Assembly: GCA_039812845.1 (NCBI GenBank)
Contig: JBDIBK010000197.1
Span: 1 to 5,958 of the forward strand
DNA from: JACTMJ01 sp039812845
Lineage (GTDB): Bacteria > Acidobacteriota > Terriglobia > Bryobacterales > Bryobacteraceae
DNA: 5,958 nt
Direction of reading: 5' to 3'
Shown here: positions 5,039-5,958 of the stretch, piece by piece
Numbering within the stretch: the stretch's first letter is position 1
Layout: every line of letters begins with the position of its first letter
The notes under the pieces: generated by a model
What the model was told of the DNA's origin: nothing
What the model saw: only the letters and a program-made list of their open reading frames with translations
The model's database searches: none
Program-made: the position numbers and the translations under genes

Positions 5039-5958
5039 ATGAATCACAGTCCGGTCGCGGAGTGTCGCCCACGCGTGTTGCACGTCACGTCCGCCCTTGA
5101 CCCTGGCGGAATCGAAACCTGGCTGGGGCGGCTGCTGGCGATCCCCGAAGGCAGGCCCCTTATTGGCGGGGTCCTTGTGCTCTCTCCAAACGAGGGGTTG
5201 CTGGCTCCGCAATTCCGGGAGCGCGGTGTGCCCATTCACTGTGTGCCGGCAGTCGGGAATCCGGCGCGCTTCGTTCTGGATCTGGCACGGGCGCTACGGC
5301 GAACTGGCCCATGGGACGTCGTGCATAGCCATGTGTACCGGCGCAGCGCCCTTGTCCATTTGGCTTCCATCCTCGCCCAAATCCCGCTGCGCGTCACCCA
5401 TAGTCACAATACACGAGGGCAGGAGACCGCCAGCCGGAATCCGCTGCGTGGCGTCCTTGCAGCCTGGGCTACCGCGTGGATCAACGCCGTCTCCCACCTG
5501 CGGATTGCGTGCAGCCGCGATGCGGCCGTCTCGCTGTTCCAGGAAAGTGCTCTCGAAGATCGGCATCTGCTCTGTATGCCTTGCGGCATGGATATCGATG
5601 CCTTCCTTCGTTCCGCCGAAGTTCCAGTCTCGCGCGCTTCTCTGGGAATACCCGACGGCGCAACCGTAGTCGGGCACGTGGGGCGATTCATGCCTCAAAA
5701 GAATCATGAATTTCTCCTGCGTTCCGCCGCCGAAGCCCTCCGGCGAGATCCCGGGCTGCACTTCCTGCTCGTCGGCGATGGGCCGCTCCGCGGGGACATG
5801 GAAATGCTCGCGGCCTCGCTGGGAATTGAGCGGCACGTCAGCTTCACCGGCAATCGTCTCGATGTTCCCTCGCTGATGCGGCATGCGATGGATTGCTTCT
5901 TCCTCCCCTCACAGTGGGAGGGGCTCGGCATTGTGGCGCTAGAAGCGCAGGCGCTCGG
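5039..5958 (+). CDS. Glycosyltransferase, GT4-like (GT-B fold), EpsF-like; 3' end outside window
   Basis: The first 306 residues of a retaining-type glycosyltransferase; the reading frame runs off the window with no stop. It would transfer a sugar from an activated nucleotide donor to the growing lipid-linked repeat unit at the cytoplasmic face of the inner membrane. The N-terminal acceptor domain begins with RVLHVTSALDPGGIETWL (12-29), whose GG-IET loop is typical of GT4 enzymes. VHSH (95-98) and THSHNTR (120-126) follow. The donor domain shows GHVGRFMPQKNHEFL (212-226, K221), LLVGDGPL, and the E-x7-E motif at E294...E302 (EGLGIVALE). The overall pattern resembles EpsF-type exopolysaccharide glycosyltransferases. 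The usual N-G-I/V-D element before the donor domain reads CGMD here. Members normally run 360-400 residues, so about 60-90 are missing. The start is fixed by AGGAGG. Donor sugar and linkage cannot be read from the sequence. Confidence 0.93.
   Translation, partial: MNHSPVAECRPRVLHVTSALDPGGIETWLGRLLAIPEGRPLIGGVLVLSPNEGLLAPQFRERGVPIHCVPAVGNPARFVLDLARALRRTGPWDVVHSHVYRRSALVHLASILAQIPLRVTHSHNTRGQETASRNPLRGVLAAWATAWINAVSHLRIACSRDAAVSLFQESALEDRHLLCMPCGMDIDAFLRSAEVPVSRASLGIPDGATVVGHVGRFMPQKNHEFLLRSAAEALRRDPGLHFLLVGDGPLRGDMEMLAASLGIERHVSFTGNRLDVPSLMRHAMDCFFLPSQWEGLGIVALEAQAL

Noticed and set aside
1..5958. Signs of an undescribed system, such as defence genes, mobile elements, CRISPR or RNA genes
   Set aside because: Every gene seen belongs to a known polysaccharide-assembly family, and I found no transposase, repeat array, tRNA-like cloverleaf or unexplained long conserved-looking non-coding block.

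Overview
The window is a stretch of G+C-rich bacterial DNA (roughly 60% by eye, with strong G/C preference at third codon positions). It carries part of a capsule/exopolysaccharide cluster of the Wzx/Wzy-dependent type. All four genes lie on the + strand and look like one operon. An outer-membrane export (Wza-family) protein followed by a one-polypeptide Wzc-type tyrosine autokinase points to a Gram-negative (diderm) bacterium. Nothing in the window fixes the phylum. No rRNA, tRNA, transposase, CRISPR array or phage gene was seen.

Layout: (1) 1-205 is a leader with no convincing gene. It holds a perfect 7-bp hairpin (67-83) and two copies of an 8-bp direct repeat 22 bp apart. (2) 206-1201 encodes a polysaccharide export protein with a Poly_export domain, two SLBB-like domains and a C-terminal hydrophobic helix, but no lipobox cysteine. 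(3) After a 100-bp gap, 1302-3659 encodes a 785-residue Wzz/GNVR/BY-kinase fusion with Walker A, A' and B motifs and a tyrosine cluster. It starts at GTG. (4) 3656-5014, overlapping the kinase stop by ATGA, encodes a polytopic Wzx-like flippase. Its 5' coding part contains two perfect 8-bp hairpins with 3-nt loops, about 50 bp apart. (5) 5039 to the window edge encodes a GT4-type (GT-B fold) glycosyltransferase, cut off by the end of the window.

The inferred division of labour is as follows. The glycosyltransferase adds a sugar to the lipid-linked repeat unit on the cytoplasmic face, and the flippase moves that unit across the inner membrane. A polymerase, not in this window, would assemble the chain. 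The Wzc-type kinase controls chain length and couples to the Wza-family protein, which passes the polymer through the outer membrane. This is a recognisable pathway, not a new system. The points worth a second look are the paired hairpins at the start of the flippase gene, the altered oligomerisation motif and long tail of the kinase, the missing lipidation site on the export protein, and the small repeats in the leader.
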